Source: an uncultured Kiritimatiellota bacterium (GTDB lineage: Bacteria > Verrucomicrobiota > Kiritimatiellia > RFP12 > DVOR01). From it: a stretch of DNA of 64,000 nt. The position numbers and the translations under genes were made by a program. The first letter of the stretch is position 1. Each line of letters begins with the position of its first letter. Shown here in pieces: positions 1 to 9,049 of this stretch. The stretch spans positions 28,201 to 92,200 of the forward strand of contig CALXSF010000009.1 of the NCBI GenBank assembly GCA_944391055.1, given 5' to 3'. Below the pieces are notes generated by a model. The model saw only the letters and a list, made by a program, of their open reading frames with translations. It did not search any database and was not told the DNA's origin.

Positions 1-99
1 CTGCACGCTCGGCAGCCCCGGCTGGGTCTGCCAACCGAAGTAGGCCGTGCCGTCATAGGCGCAGACCATCCTGAAACGCCGCGTCGCAAGTTCGCTCAT
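1..99 (-). CDS. truA: tRNA pseudouridine synthase A, N-terminal fragment
   Basis: The first 33 residues of a protein that continues beyond the left edge of the window. The motif YDGTAYFGWQTQP, which follows a short polar N-terminus, is the signature of TruA. TruA makes pseudouridine at tRNA positions 38-40 in the anticodon arm. The ATG at 99 is the only sensible start. The catalytic aspartate lies further into the protein and is outside the window. It belongs with the other RNA-modification genes nearby (rluB-like, miaB). Confidence 0.8.
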   Translation of the reverse strand, partial: MSELATRRFRMVCAYDGTAYFGWQTQPGLPSVQ

Positions 100-165
100 G
101 GCCCCATTCTGCCAAAAAACGCGCCCCGGTTGGGGCGCGAGGAGAAACAACTAAACATGAAACAC

Positions 166-256
<91 letters not shown>

Positions 257-268
257 GGAAAAGTGCCA

Positions 269-282
269 CATAGTATGCCAAA
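269..282 (-). promoter_or_regulatory. Promoter of tRNA-Ser, TTTGG-CATACT-ATG type
   Basis: On the minus strand this reads TTTGGCATACTATG, with -10 box CATACT at 277-272. The same 14-base pattern precedes tRNA-Thr, the tRNA-Asp pair and rpsP in this window, each time 13 to 92 bases upstream of the gene. The assignment rests on that recurrence; no clear -35 box is seen. Confidence 0.55.
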
Positions 283-342
283 CCCCGCGCCGCCGCGCAA
301 GGGAAAAGTTCGCCAGCCCGAAGGCGGGGGCGTGGCGCGCGC

Positions 343-1056
343 TCAGCGCCCGGCGTCGAGCGCGGCCACCTCGGCCGGGGAGAGCGGGCGGAAGCGCCCC
401 GGGGGGAGCGCGCCGAGGGTGAGCCCCGCGAACGCGACGCGCCGGAGGCGGCGGACGCGGAGCCCGGCCTGCTCGCACATCTGCCGGATCTGCCGGTGGC
501 GCCCCTCGGAGAGGACGAAGCGGAGGCGGCGCCCCCCCAGCCGCTCCACCGGCACGGGGCGGATGCGGTAGCCCTCGATGACGAGCGGGGAGCGGAGGAG
601 CGCCAGCTGGCGCCCCGTGGGCTCGGCGTCGACCTCCACCTCGTAGGTCTTGCGGTGGCCGAAGCGGGGGTGGGTGAGGCGTTGGATGAGGGGACCGTCG
701 TTGGAGACGAGCAGCAGCCCCTCGCTCGCCTTGTCCAGCCGCCCCACGGGCACCAGGCGCAGCCCCAGCCCGCGGAAGGCCTCGAGGACGGTGCGGGCGC
801 CTTGGCCGTCGGCGGAGCAGACCTCGCCCACGGGCTTGTTGTAAAGGAAGGTCCGGCGCGGCCCCTCGGCGGCGGCCACGGGGCGGCCGTCGAGGGCGAG
901 CGCGGCGTCGGGGGGGACGCGCGCGCCGGGCTCGGCCACCACGCGCCCGCCGACGGTGACGCGCCCGGCGCGGATGAGCGCGGCCGCCGCGCGCCGGGAG
1001 GCCACGCCGCGCCGGGCCAGGAGGTTCTGGAGGCGTTCGGCGGGCTCAGTCGGCAT
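343..1056 (-). CDS. 16S/23S rRNA pseudouridine synthase, RsuA/RluB family
   Basis: 237 aa. Residues 5-60 form an S4 RNA-binding domain (RLQNLLARRGVASRRAA). The catalytic region follows with the family motif GRLDKASEGLLL, whose Asp108 is the expected nucleophile-like residue for uridine isomerisation. Length and architecture fit RsuA/RluB/RluF; RluB (23S position 2605) is most likely but the subtype cannot be settled by eye. The start overlaps the end of miaB by 11 bases, so the two are probably cotranscribed from the miaB promoter. Confidence 0.85.
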   Translation of the reverse strand: MPTEPAERLQNLLARRGVASRRAAAALIRAGRVTVGGRVVAEPGARVPPDAALALDGRPVAAAEGPRRTFLYNKPVGEVCSADGQGARTVLEAFRGLGLRLVPVGRLDKASEGLLLVSNDGPLIQRLTHPRFGHRKTYEVEVDAEPTGRQLALLRSPLVIEGYRIRPVPVERLGGRRLRFVLSEGRHRQIRQMCEQAGLRVRRLRRVAFAGLTLGALPPGRFRPLSPAEVAALDAGR

Positions 1057-2383
1057 AGAGGGTCTGGGGCGCGGCGCGGGTGATGGTCAGGTCCGCGAAG
1101 TCGCCGGGGCGGATCCCCGCGGGCGGGTCGAAGACGACGATCTTGTTGTTGGAGGCCCGGCCCGACCACTTGGCCTTGTTGCGCAGGCTGGGGCCTTCGA
1201 CGAGGACGCGCTGGACGGTGCCGACGAGCGCCTGGTTGAGGCGCGCGCCGCGCACGTCCTGGTCGCCCAGGAGGATTTGGTTGCGGCGGGCCTTCTCGGC
1301 CTCGGGCACGTCGTCCTCCCACGTGGCCGAGAGGGTACCCGGGCGGGGGGAATACTTGAAGATGAAGGCGTTGTCGAAGCGTGCCTCCTCCATCAGCGTG
1401 CGCGTGGCCTGGAAATCGGCCTCGCTTTCGCCGGGGAAGCCGACGATGACGTCGGTGGTCAGCGCCAGGTCGGGGACGGCCCGGCGGAGGCGCCCGACGG
1501 CCGCGAGGTAGCCCTCGCGCGTGTAACCGCGGCGCATCCGGGCGAGGACGGCGTCGGAGCCGCTCTGGACGGGCAGGTGGAGGTGGCGGCAGAGCTTGGG
1601 CTCGTCGCGGAAGAGGCGGACAAGCTCGTCGGTCACGCCCGCGGGGTGGCCGCTGGTGAAGCGGATGCGCGCGATGCCGGGGATGGCGGCCACGGCCTCG
1701 AGCAGGCGCGGGAAGGGCAGCGCGTAGCCGCCGGGCGAGGGGGCGTCCCCCGCGTCGAAGGCCGGCGTGCGCAGGCCGTAGTTCATGATCGATTGGCCCA
1801 GGAGCGTCACCTCGCGCACGCCTTGTTCGGCCAGGGCGCGCACCTCGGCCAGGACGTCGCGCGCGGGGCGGCTCCACTCGTCGCCCCGCACCTCCGGCAC
1901 GATGCAGTAGGCGCAGCGGCGGTTGCAGCCCAGGAGGATGGTGACGAAGGCCGAGAAGCCGCCGGGCACGTGGCCGCTGGGCGCGTCCGGGCGCTCGTGC
2001 GCGCCGCGCAGCGCCAAGGTCGTGCGCCCTTGGAGGGCGGCCTCGACGGCGGGGGCGACGCGCTCGGCGCAGCGCGTGCCGATGGCGAAGTCGAGCCCCG
2101 GCAGCTTTTGGAAGAGCGCCCCGCCCAGCCGCTGGGCCATGCAGCCCATCACGCCCACCACGCGGCCGGGGCGCGCGCGCTTGGAGGCGCAGAGGAGCCC
2201 CAGTTTGCCGAGGGCCTTGTCCTCGGCCTTGCCGCGCACCGAGCAGGTGTTCACGAGCACGACGTCGGCGGCGTCCTCGTCGGGCGCCTGGTCGAGCCCG
2301 GCGTCGAGCAACGCCTTGGCGGCGGCCTCGCTCTCGCGGACGTTCATCTGGCAACCGTAGGTGTGGATGGCAAAGGATGGCAT
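1046..2383 (-). CDS. miaB: tRNA-2-methylthio-N6-dimethylallyladenosine synthase MiaB
   Basis: 445 aa radical-SAM methylthiotransferase. The N-terminal UPF0004 domain holds the cluster cysteines Cys11 (YGCQMN), Cys47 and Cys81. The radical-SAM cluster CNRRCAYC uses Cys153, Cys157 and Cys160. A C-terminal TRAM domain is expected over the last 60 or so residues. MiaB adds a methylthio group to i6A37 of tRNAs that read UNN codons, using the product of MiaA, whose gene is also in this window (26.8 kb). The ATG at 2383 gives a full N-terminus. An extended -10 promoter lies 33-38 bases upstream, and the rluB-like gene overlaps its 3' end. Confidence 0.95.
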   Translation of the reverse strand: MPSFAIHTYGCQMNVRESEAAAKALLDAGLDQAPDEDAADVVLVNTCSVRGKAEDKALGKLGLLCASKRARPGRVVGVMGCMAQRLGGALFQKLPGLDFAIGTRCAERVAPAVEAALQGRTTLALRGAHERPDAPSGHVPGGFSAFVTILLGCNRRCAYCIVPEVRGDEWSRPARDVLAEVRALAEQGVREVTLLGQSIMNYGLRTPAFDAGDAPSPGGYALPFPRLLEAVAAIPGIARIRFTSGHPAGVTDELVRLFRDEPKLCRHLHLPVQSGSDAVLARMRRGYTREGYLAAVGRLRRAVPDLALTTDVIVGFPGESEADFQATRTLMEEARFDNAFIFKYSPRPGTLSATWEDDVPEAEKARRNQILLGDQDVRGARLNQALVGTVQRVLVEGPSLRNKAKWSGRASNNKIVVFDPPAGIRPGDFADLTITRAAPQTLYAD

Positions 2384-2404
2384 GGCGGCTCCGTGCTGGG
2401 GTCA

Positions 2405-2426
2405 AAACGCGCGTCAGTATACCACA
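2405..2426 (-). promoter_or_regulatory. Promoter of the miaB operon (extended -10)
   Basis: The minus strand carries TGTGGTATACTGACGCG, an extended -10 (TGG-TATACT, -10 box at 2421-2416). The whole 22-base block is identical to the block upstream of aspS at 11608-11629. Transcription would start about 25 bases before the miaB ATG. Confidence 0.6.
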
Positions 2427-2448
2427 GCCCGGCGGGGCGCGGCGCGGT

Positions 2449-4680
2449 TCAGCTCAGGGCGCAGAGGCCGTCGGGGCCGTCTTGGGTGGTGAGGCAGAGG
2501 CGCCAGGGGTGGCGGCCTTGGGCGAGGCGGAGGGTGATGGCGCGGCCTTGGGCGCAGTCGCCCCGCTCGTATTCGAGGATGTGGGCCTCATGGAGCCAGA
2601 GCTGGCAGCCGCCCGCGCCCCGGGCCGTGAAGGTGCGCTCGCCCTCGGCGGGCATCTCGAGCCAGCCGCGGATCTCCACGCCGTAGGCGCCGGTGCGGGG
2701 GAGGCGGGCGCGGAGGTCGGCGAAGTCCTTGGCGAGGAAGCCGCCGTCGGGGGCGAGGGTGCGGAAGTCGGGCACCCAGGGCCAGGCCTCCGCGCCGGCG
2801 CGGTAGAGGCGGACCTCGAGGGGCGGCAGGTCGCCGGGGAGGGGCGTGGCGGGCATGGCGGCGGCCTCGATGCCGGGGTGGCTGTTGGCGTAGGCGCCGG
2901 GCGCGCCGCAGGCGTCGGGCACTTTGGCGACGGGGACGCGGCAGGCGACGAGGAGGTCGGTCATCCAGCGGAGGCGGTCGGCCTGGGCGGGGTCGGCACT
3001 GAGGTCGCGCTCCTGGCCGGGGTCGGCGGCGAGGTCGTAGAGGGCGCGCGTGCCGTTGATGCCGTTGTTGCGGACGAGGACGTAGTCGCCGTCGCGCACC
3101 ATCTGCTCAAAGCCGAAGCCCTGGCCGGAGCCGCCGTCGTTGTATTCGGCGTAGACGCGCATGGGGAGCTGGCGGCCTTGGCCGGTGAGGGTGGGCAGGA
3201 GGGAGACGCCGTCGCAGTGGGCGGGCTGGGGGAGCCCGGCCACGTCGGCGAGGGTGGCCATCCAGGCGGGGAACTGGAAGGGGAAGGCGCTTTGGCGGGG
3301 GGCGTCCGTGCCGGAGGCGGGGATGACGCCGGGCCAGAGGGCGAAGGTGGGCTCGCGCAGGCCGCCTTCGTAGCTCCAGCGCTTCATGCCGCGGTGGGGG
3401 CCGTTGGAGTCGAAGGCGTTCTCCACCCAGTTGATGCCGGCGGGGGAGAGGTATTCGCCGGCGGGGCCGTTGTCGGAGGTGAAGACGAAGAGGGTGTTCC
3501 GGTCGAGGCCGCGGAGGCGGAGGAAGCGGAGGAGGTCGCCGAGCGCGTCGTCGAGCCGACGGATGTTGGTGGCGTAGCGGCGCTTGGAGGGGGTGTCGTA
3601 GCCTTGGTAGTCGGGGTGGATCCAGGTGTTGGAGGTGTTGGCGCCCGTGCCGTCGACGGCCTTGAAGGGGAGGAAGCCGCGCGCGTCCTTCTCCCAGCGC
3701 ACGCCGCCGCCCCAGCGCGCGTCCGAGGCGTCGGCCTCGGGGTAGGCGTTGCCGGGGACGTGGAAGTTGGCCGTGGAGGCCATCTCGGGGTCGCCGTGGG
3801 TGTTGCCGGAGCCGTGGCAGGTGGTGTAGCAGGCGTAGCAGAAGAAGGGCGCCGCGCGCCCGGCCTCCTGATGGGCCAGGATGAGCTGCTTGATCTTGGC
3901 GGTGAAGAGGTCGGTGTCGTAGCAGTGGCGGCCCTCGGCGTCGGCGACGAGCCTGCGCCAGTAGGCGCCGTCGGCGTCGCGCTCCCAGTCGGTGGCGCCG
4001 GCGGAGAGGGCGGCGTAGAAGGCGTCGTCCTTGGCCTGCGCGGAGAGGTTCTCCACGAGGGGCGAGCCTGCGCTGCTGTCGCGCCAGGCGCCCTCCGCGC
4101 CCTGCCAATGGTAGAAGGAGTGGCCGTGGCCGTGGGCGGGGTAGCCGTAGGAATAATCGAAGCCCGCGTCGCAGGCCATCGCGCGGCGCGGCAGGCCGTT
4201 GCTTTCGTAGCCGCCGCCGATGCCCCACTTGCCGATGTGCCAGGTGGCGTAGCCGGCACGCTTCATCACGGTGGCCAAGGTCATGTGCGCGTCCACGGGC
4301 CGGTCGAACATGTTGTCGCGCAGGTTGCAGTGGCCCTGGTGCTTGCCGGTGACCATCGAGGCGCGGGCGGGGGCGCAGACGGGGGCGGTGGTGTAGGCGT
4401 TGGTGAGCATGACGCCGCGGCGCATCGCGTCGTCGAGGTTGGGCGTGTCGATGTGGACGTTGCCCTCGGCGGCGCGGGCGTTCTGCCAAAAGGCGCCCAG
4501 GTCGCCCCAGCCCAGGTCGTCGCACAGCACCAAGATCACGTTGGGCCGCGCCCCTTGGCCGGGGATCGGCGCCTCGGGCCGCGCCAGGCGCGCCTCGCCG
4601 GGCCCGATCGCCCATGCCGCCCCAGGCGCCGCGCACACCGCGCACGCGCCGATCGCCTTCAGAAACTCCCGTCTGCGCAT
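2449..4680 (-). CDS. Secreted sulfatase (type I, formylglycine) with C-terminal PA14-like domain
   Basis: 743 aa. An N-terminal signal with twin arginine-like MRRREFLKAIGA precedes the alkaline-phosphatase-fold sulfatase domain. RPNVILVLCDDLGWGD gives the metal-binding Asp pair, and Cys102-A-P-A-Arg106 is the C-x-P-x-R site whose cysteine becomes formylglycine. About residues 630-743 look like a PA14-type beta domain (VEIRGWLEMPAEG), often a carbohydrate-contacting module. The length exceeds the usual 450-550 aa because of this domain. It hydrolyses sulfate esters, probably of host or algal glycans; the substrate cannot be read from sequence. It lies 19 bases downstream of a secreted protein of unknown function and is probably cotranscribed with it. 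Confidence 0.85.
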   Translation of the reverse strand: MRRREFLKAIGACAVCAAPGAAWAIGPGEARLARPEAPIPGQGARPNVILVLCDDLGWGDLGAFWQNARAAEGNVHIDTPNLDDAMRRGVMLTNAYTTAPVCAPARASMVTGKHQGHCNLRDNMFDRPVDAHMTLATVMKRAGYATWHIGKWGIGGGYESNGLPRRAMACDAGFDYSYGYPAHGHGHSFYHWQGAEGAWRDSSAGSPLVENLSAQAKDDAFYAALSAGATDWERDADGAYWRRLVADAEGRHCYDTDLFTAKIKQLILAHQEAGRAAPFFCYACYTTCHGSGNTHGDPEMASTANFHVPGNAYPEADASDARWGGGVRWEKDARGFLPFKAVDGTGANTSNTWIHPDYQGYDTPSKRRYATNIRRLDDALGDLLRFLRLRGLDRNTLFVFTSDNGPAGEYLSPAGINWVENAFDSNGPHRGMKRWSYEGGLREPTFALWPGVIPASGTDAPRQSAFPFQFPAWMATLADVAGLPQPAHCDGVSLLPTLTGQGRQLPMRVYAEYNDGGSGQGFGFEQMVRDGDYVLVRNNGINGTRALYDLAADPGQERDLSADPAQADRLRWMTDLLVACRVPVAKVPDACGAPGAYANSHPGIEAAAMPATPLPGDLPPLEVRLYRAGAEAWPWVPDFRTLAPDGGFLAKDFADLRARLPRTGAYGVEIRGWLEMPAEGERTFTARGAGGCQLWLHEAHILEYERGDCAQGRAITLRLAQGRHPWRLCLTTQDGPDGLCALS

Positions 4681-4699
4681 CGAAAGACCTGCCTTTCCT

Positions 4700-5821
4700 T
4701 CATCGAACCGAAAACCGCCAGCCCGGGCGCGCCCAACGCACCCACGCCGCCCCCTCCGCCGCCGGATCCCCGCCCCGCCGGTAGACTTCCACCACGCCCT
4801 GCACCGCGATGGGCGAACCCTCGCCCGTCAGATTGTCCAAGGTCAGCGTGCCCCCCTCCGTCGCCGCCCCCAGCCGCGCGCCCGTCTCCGGCGCGACCTC
4901 CGCCGAGAGACGCCCGTCCATCAGCAGCCACCCCCGCGGCGCGACCTCCACGCGCACCCCGCGCGGCAGGGAAAAGGCCGGCACCCACGGCTCCCCCGAG
5001 TCCTCCCCCGCCAACGCCCCCAGCACGCGCACCGTGCCGCCCGTGGAATCCGCCGTCGCGCGCAGCCGCCGCGCGGTCACCCCCTCGGGCACCGTCAGCG
5101 TGCCGCCCGCGAAGCGTACCTCGAGCGCCTCCAGCCCCTCCGGCCAAAGGGTCTCCCCTTCGCCCTCCGCGAGCGTCGGCGCCTCCAAGGCGATCGCCGC
5201 CAACGCGAAGAAACAGCCGAGCGCCTCCTCCGCCCGCTCGCACGTTAGTGTCAATGTCTCGTCCGCGCCCAAGGCGACCAGCCCGCCGAAATCCAACGTC
5301 GCCGCGTTCGCCTGCGCTGTGAGGCTGCCCGCGCCTTGGCACGTCGTCACGGTCTCCACCGAACGCCCGCCCGCCTCTGCGCGGAAACGGGCCGTGCGCT
5401 TGGTGCCGGCGTCCTGCGTCGCGCCCGTGCTGTTGTGGATGCGCACCGTCAGGGTCAGCGCGCCGAAGGCCGTCGGCTCCCGCGCCGTCAGCGTCAGCCG
5501 CCAACGCCCCGCCGTCTGCACGTTCACGTCAGGGGCCATCAACGTTTTGTCCGCCCACGCCGCGCCCGACGCCATGAAGCCGCACGGCACCCAGCCGCCG
5601 CCCGCGTAGTCCTGACGCTCCAAGGCGGCGAAGGCCAGCGGCCCCGTCGTCTCGATGTCCGCCGCCGTCTTCCCCGAGAAGGCGACCGTCCCCGCCCACG
5701 CCTGCGCGGCCAACACGCACGCCGCCGCCCAGCACAACACGCGCCGCGCGCCCATGCCGCCCCCGCCGCGCCCGGCGAGATCGATTCGTCGCTTGGTTGC
5801 CAGAGTCCTTTCCTGCGTCAT
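4700..5821 (-). CDS. Secreted protein of unknown function
   Basis: 373 aa from the ATG at 5821, or 351 aa from the ATG at 5755. The second start gives a clean signal peptide (MGARRVLCWAAACVLAAQAWA, cut before G). An extended -10 box TGC-TATCCT (5837-5829) sits seven bases before the 5821 ATG, so the mRNA may be leaderless and begin there. A GGAAAGGA sequence inside codons 3-6 could instead serve a downstream start. The mature protein is Thr/Ala/Gly-rich with alternating hydrophobic stretches, probably all beta-sandwich. I recognise no family. It lies directly upstream of the sulfatase and may work with it on the cell surface. Confidence 0.6.
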   Translation of the reverse strand: MTQERTLATKRRIDLAGRGGGGMGARRVLCWAAACVLAAQAWAGTVAFSGKTAADIETTGPLAFAALERQDYAGGGWVPCGFMASGAAWADKTLMAPDVNVQTAGRWRLTLTAREPTAFGALTLTVRIHNSTGATQDAGTKRTARFRAEAGGRSVETVTTCQGAGSLTAQANAATLDFGGLVALGADETLTLTCERAEEALGCFFALAAIALEAPTLAEGEGETLWPEGLEALEVRFAGGTLTVPEGVTARRLRATADSTGGTVRVLGALAGEDSGEPWVPAFSLPRGVRVEVAPRGWLLMDGRLSAEVAPETGARLGAATEGGTLTLDNLTGEGSPIAVQGVVEVYRRGGDPAAEGAAWVRWARPGWRFSVR

Positions 5822-5880
5822 TGCGGGCAGGATAGCATTTTTTGGGGTGGGGGTCAAAGCCTTTCCGACGCCGCGCGGCC

Positions 5881-7524
5881 TCAGCGCGCGGGGAGGGCGG
5901 GCAGGCGGTTTTGGAATTGGCGGAGGCGGAGGGCGGTGGGGGAGGCAAGGAGGGCGCGGGTGAGTAGGCGGCGGGCGAGGGCCTCGTCCCCGAAGGCCTT
6001 GGCCTCGTCGGCGGCGACGCCGAACCAGGCCTGGGCGTAGAGCGGGTCGTCGCGGTCGTTGAGCTCGCCGAGGCGTTCGGCGATGCGGCATTGCTCGGCG
6101 CGGGTTTCGAGGGCGAGCTCGGGCCAGGCCACGATGGCCTTGCGGAGCATCTCCAGCGCGCCGGGGTCGTCCCAGAAGCGGTCAAGGAGGCGGCGGGCGC
6201 AGGCGCGCCCGGCGGGGACGTCCTTGGCGCGGTAGGCGTCGGCCAGCGCTTGGGGGGCCAGGAGGGTGCCCCAGCCGCGCGGGAGGGGGCCGAGGGCGTC
6301 GATCTCGGCGAGGATCGCCGCGCGCGCGTCGGGCCGCTCGGCCTTGACGAGGCGGGCAAAGGCGTCGCGGACGGCCTGGCCGCGGGCCTCCTCTTGGGCG
6401 GCCGCGTCGCGGGCGGCTTGGGGGTCGGCGGGGGGATTGGGGGTGCGGAAGGCGGCGGGGAGGGTTTCGAGCGGGCCTTTCCAGAGCAGCCTGCCGCCGC
6501 GGAAGTAGGCGACGTAGGGCGGGTTGTGGCGGTCGTCCGCGCCGAAGAGGTCGCCGGGGACGGCGTCGGCGAAGCGGAGGCCGCGCGCGAGTTCGGGGAG
6601 GGGGGCGAGGAGGGCGCCGAGGTGGCCGCTGGCCTTGGCGGGGGCAAGGGTGAGGGTTCGGTGGGGGTAGGGGAGGGCCTTGGCGACGCGGCGCTCGGGG
6701 AGGGTGGCGAGGGTCGTCCAGGTGAGTTTGGCGACCCAGAAGGGGTTGGGCCAGTAGGCCACGAGGGTCGGCAGGTCGTCCGCCGGGAGGGGGCCGACGA
6801 GCGCGGCGTAGGGGGCGGCGTCGCCGGCGTCCGTTCGGGTCTCGGGGGCGGGGGGCTCGGCGGGGGCGAGCGCCGGCGCCGCGGGGAGGTCGGGGAGGGT
6901 GCCGCCGCGGGCCTTGGCGAGGGGGTGGGCCTCGAGGGCGCGGCGTTGGAGGCGCGCGGCGGCGGCCCAGTCGCCCTTGGCCGCGGCGGCGTCGGCCCGG
7001 GCCTCGAGGGCGCGGGTCTCGGCCATGGGGTCGGCGTCGGGCGGGGGCGCCTCGAGGCGTCCGTCGCGGAGGGCACGGAGGCGTTCGGCGGTGAGCGCGG
7101 CGGGGTGGCCCTGCCAGACGACCTCGCCCTCGCGGACGACGGCGGCGAAGGGGATGCCCTTGACGCCGAGGCGTTTGGGGAGCGCGCCCGCGCGGTCGAC
7201 GGCGAGGGCGTAGGTGGGCGGGGTGGGCTGCTTGGCGAGGAAGTCGAGGATCTCGGCGTCGGAGCCTTTGTCCCAGACGTTCACGCCGATGACGCGCACG
7301 CCCTCGTCGCCGAGCTCGCGCCAGAGGGCCTCGAGGTGGGGCATGGCGCGGAGGCAGGGGCCGCACCAGCGCGCCCAGCATTCCACCACGGCGATCTCGC
7401 CTTTGGCCCAGGCGGCGGGGCGCTCGCCGCGCAGGAAGTCGGCGGGCAGGGCGTCGACGGGGAGCGTCGCGGCGCGGAGGGCGGCGGCGAGGGCGAGCGC
7501 GGCGGCGAGGAGGGCTGGGCGCAT
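5881..7524 (-). CDS. TlpA-like thioredoxin-fold protein with a second, cysteine-free thioredoxin-like domain
   Basis: 547 aa with a signal peptide (about residues 1-19). Residues 30-150 form a TlpA/ResA-type thioredoxin domain with active site WCGPC and a cis-proline stretch GIPFAAVV. Residues of about 230-370 seem to repeat the fold: PPYVAYFRGGRLLWKG mirrors IPFAAVVREGEVVWQG of the first domain, but the position of the active site reads WPNPFW and lacks cysteines. The last 170 residues are helical and TPR-like. Probably a periplasmic thiol-disulfide reductase or chaperone. SD GAAAGGAA lies eight bases before the ATG. The upstream MATE gene ends 16 bases away. Confidence 0.75.
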   Translation of the reverse strand: MRPALLAAALALAAALRAATLPVDALPADFLRGERPAAWAKGEIAVVECWARWCGPCLRAMPHLEALWRELGDEGVRVIGVNVWDKGSDAEILDFLAKQPTPPTYALAVDRAGALPKRLGVKGIPFAAVVREGEVVWQGHPAALTAERLRALRDGRLEAPPPDADPMAETRALEARADAAAAKGDWAAAARLQRRALEAHPLAKARGGTLPDLPAAPALAPAEPPAPETRTDAGDAAPYAALVGPLPADDLPTLVAYWPNPFWVAKLTWTTLATLPERRVAKALPYPHRTLTLAPAKASGHLGALLAPLPELARGLRFADAVPGDLFGADDRHNPPYVAYFRGGRLLWKGPLETLPAAFRTPNPPADPQAARDAAAQEEARGQAVRDAFARLVKAERPDARAAILAEIDALGPLPRGWGTLLAPQALADAYRAKDVPAGRACARRLLDRFWDDPGALEMLRKAIVAWPELALETRAEQCRIAERLGELNDRDDPLYAQAWFGVAADEAKAFGDEALARRLLTRALLASPTALRLRQFQNRLPALPAR

Positions 7525-7540
7525 GGCGGGGTTCCTTTCG

Positions 7541-8986
7541 TCAGGCGGGGCGGAGGGCGCGCCCGGCCTCCTGCGCGGCGATGAGGCGGCTGAGGCGGCG
7601 GCGTTCGTGGAGGTGGAAGCCGAGGGCGATGAGCACGGAGAGGACGTCGGAGATCGGCGCGGCCCACCAGACGCCGAGGATCGGGTCCATCACCTTGGGC
7701 AGGAGCAGCATCAGCGGCACCAGCAGGAAGCATTGGCGCGAGAGGCTCATCGCCAGCGCCACCCCGCCGCGCCCGATGCTTTGGAAATACTGACCCACCA
7801 GGATGGCATAGCCCACGAAGGTGAAGCCGCAGAAGAAGACCGCCATCTCCGAGGGGCCGTGGGCCAGCAGCTCGCCGGCCATCTCCTCCTTGCAGAAGAG
7901 GAGGAAGAGCGGCCTTCGGAAGAGGAGCACCAGCGCGGAGGCCAGGGCGATGTAGCCGCCGCCCCACCACGCCGCCAGGTTGAAGGTGCGGCGCATCCGG
8001 CGGTAGTTCCGCGCGCCGTAGTTGAAGCCGAGGATGGGCTGCATCCCCTGCGCCACGCCCAGCACGGGCATGCACACCAGCATCTGCACGGTCATCACGA
8101 TGCCGATGGCCGCGATCTCGCGCCCCGCCACGGCCTCGGTGGGCGCGAGGGCCTTGAAGAGGATGTTGTAGAGCGCGGTGATGGCGCTGCCCACCAGGTT
8201 GAGGGCGAAGGGCGGCAGCCCCGCCACGACCACCCCCCACAGCAGGGGCCTGTAGAGCCGGACGAACCCCCACCGCAGCCGCAGCCCCGCCGAGGGCCGC
8301 AGGAAGTGCGCCAGCACCCACGCCGCCGAGACCGCCTGCGAGAGGCACGTGGCGATGGCCGCGCCCTGGATCTTCAGGCCCAGGCCCGGCAGCGTGCAGA
8401 AGCCCAGCGGCACCTCGTCGAAGATGAAGAAGGGGTCGAGGACGGCGTTCAGCACCGCCCCGATGAGCATCGTCATCAGCGCCTTGGTGGGGTGGCCCTC
8501 GGCCCGGATGGTGTGGTTCAGCCCGAAGGAGAGGTATTGGAAGGCCGCGCACCAGAAGACGATGCGCAGGTAATCCGCCGCCGGCGGGATCGTCGCCGCC
8601 GTCCCCCCCGTCGCCTCCAGCAGCGGCTCCACGAAGAAGGCGCAGAGCGGGTAGACGAGGAACGAGAGCAGCAGGTAGACGCAGACCGCCTGCCCCAGGT
8701 AGCACTGCGCCACCGAGCGCTTCCCCTGGCCCATCGCGATGGAGATCCGCGTCGCCGTCCCCACCCCCAGCAGCAGGCCGAAGGCCAGCATCACCATCAT
8801 CGGCGGGAAGGTCAGCGCGAAGCCCGCCAGTCCGTCGGGCCCCACGCACCGGCCCACGTACAGGCGGTCGACCACGTTGTAGAGCGCCATCACCAGCATA
8901 CCCACGATCGCGGGCACGGAATACTTCCACAGCAGGTTGCCCACCGGGAAGCGGGCCAACTCCTTCGACGCACGCGAAACGGCCAT
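7541..8986 (-). CDS. MATE family multidrug/drug-sodium antiporter
   Basis: 481 aa from the ATG at 8986, chosen because GGAGGG lies seven bases upstream; an earlier in-frame ATG (9040) has no ribosome site. About 12 transmembrane helices in two homologous six-helix bundles. PAIVGMLVMALYNVVDRLYVG near the N-terminus and GVAQGMQPILGFNYGARNY midway are typical MatE motifs (each described here only in outline). Acts in the inner membrane, exporting organic cations by Na+ or H+ exchange; the substrate is unknown. It could be cotranscribed with the thioredoxin-fold gene downstream. Confidence 0.85.
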   Translation of the reverse strand: MAVSRASKELARFPVGNLLWKYSVPAIVGMLVMALYNVVDRLYVGRCVGPDGLAGFALTFPPMMVMLAFGLLLGVGTATRISIAMGQGKRSVAQCYLGQAVCVYLLLSFLVYPLCAFFVEPLLEATGGTAATIPPAADYLRIVFWCAAFQYLSFGLNHTIRAEGHPTKALMTMLIGAVLNAVLDPFFIFDEVPLGFCTLPGLGLKIQGAAIATCLSQAVSAAWVLAHFLRPSAGLRLRWGFVRLYRPLLWGVVVAGLPPFALNLVGSAITALYNILFKALAPTEAVAGREIAAIGIVMTVQMLVCMPVLGVAQGMQPILGFNYGARNYRRMRRTFNLAAWWGGGYIALASALVLLFRRPLFLLFCKEEMAGELLAHGPSEMAVFFCGFTFVGYAILVGQYFQSIGRGGVALAMSLSRQCFLLVPLMLLLPKVMDPILGVWWAAPISDVLSVLIALGFHLHERRRLSRLIAAQEAGRALRPA

Positions 8987-9049
8987 GCGCGACCCTCCGA
9001 AACCGATTGCCGTCCACCCTCCGCGGGCGACGGACGCCACCCTACGCGC

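Noticed and set aside
2377..5322. 981-residue plus-strand ORF opposite the sulfatase
   Set aside because: Gly/Val/Glu-rich shadow of a conserved sulfatase; no ribosome site and no motif.
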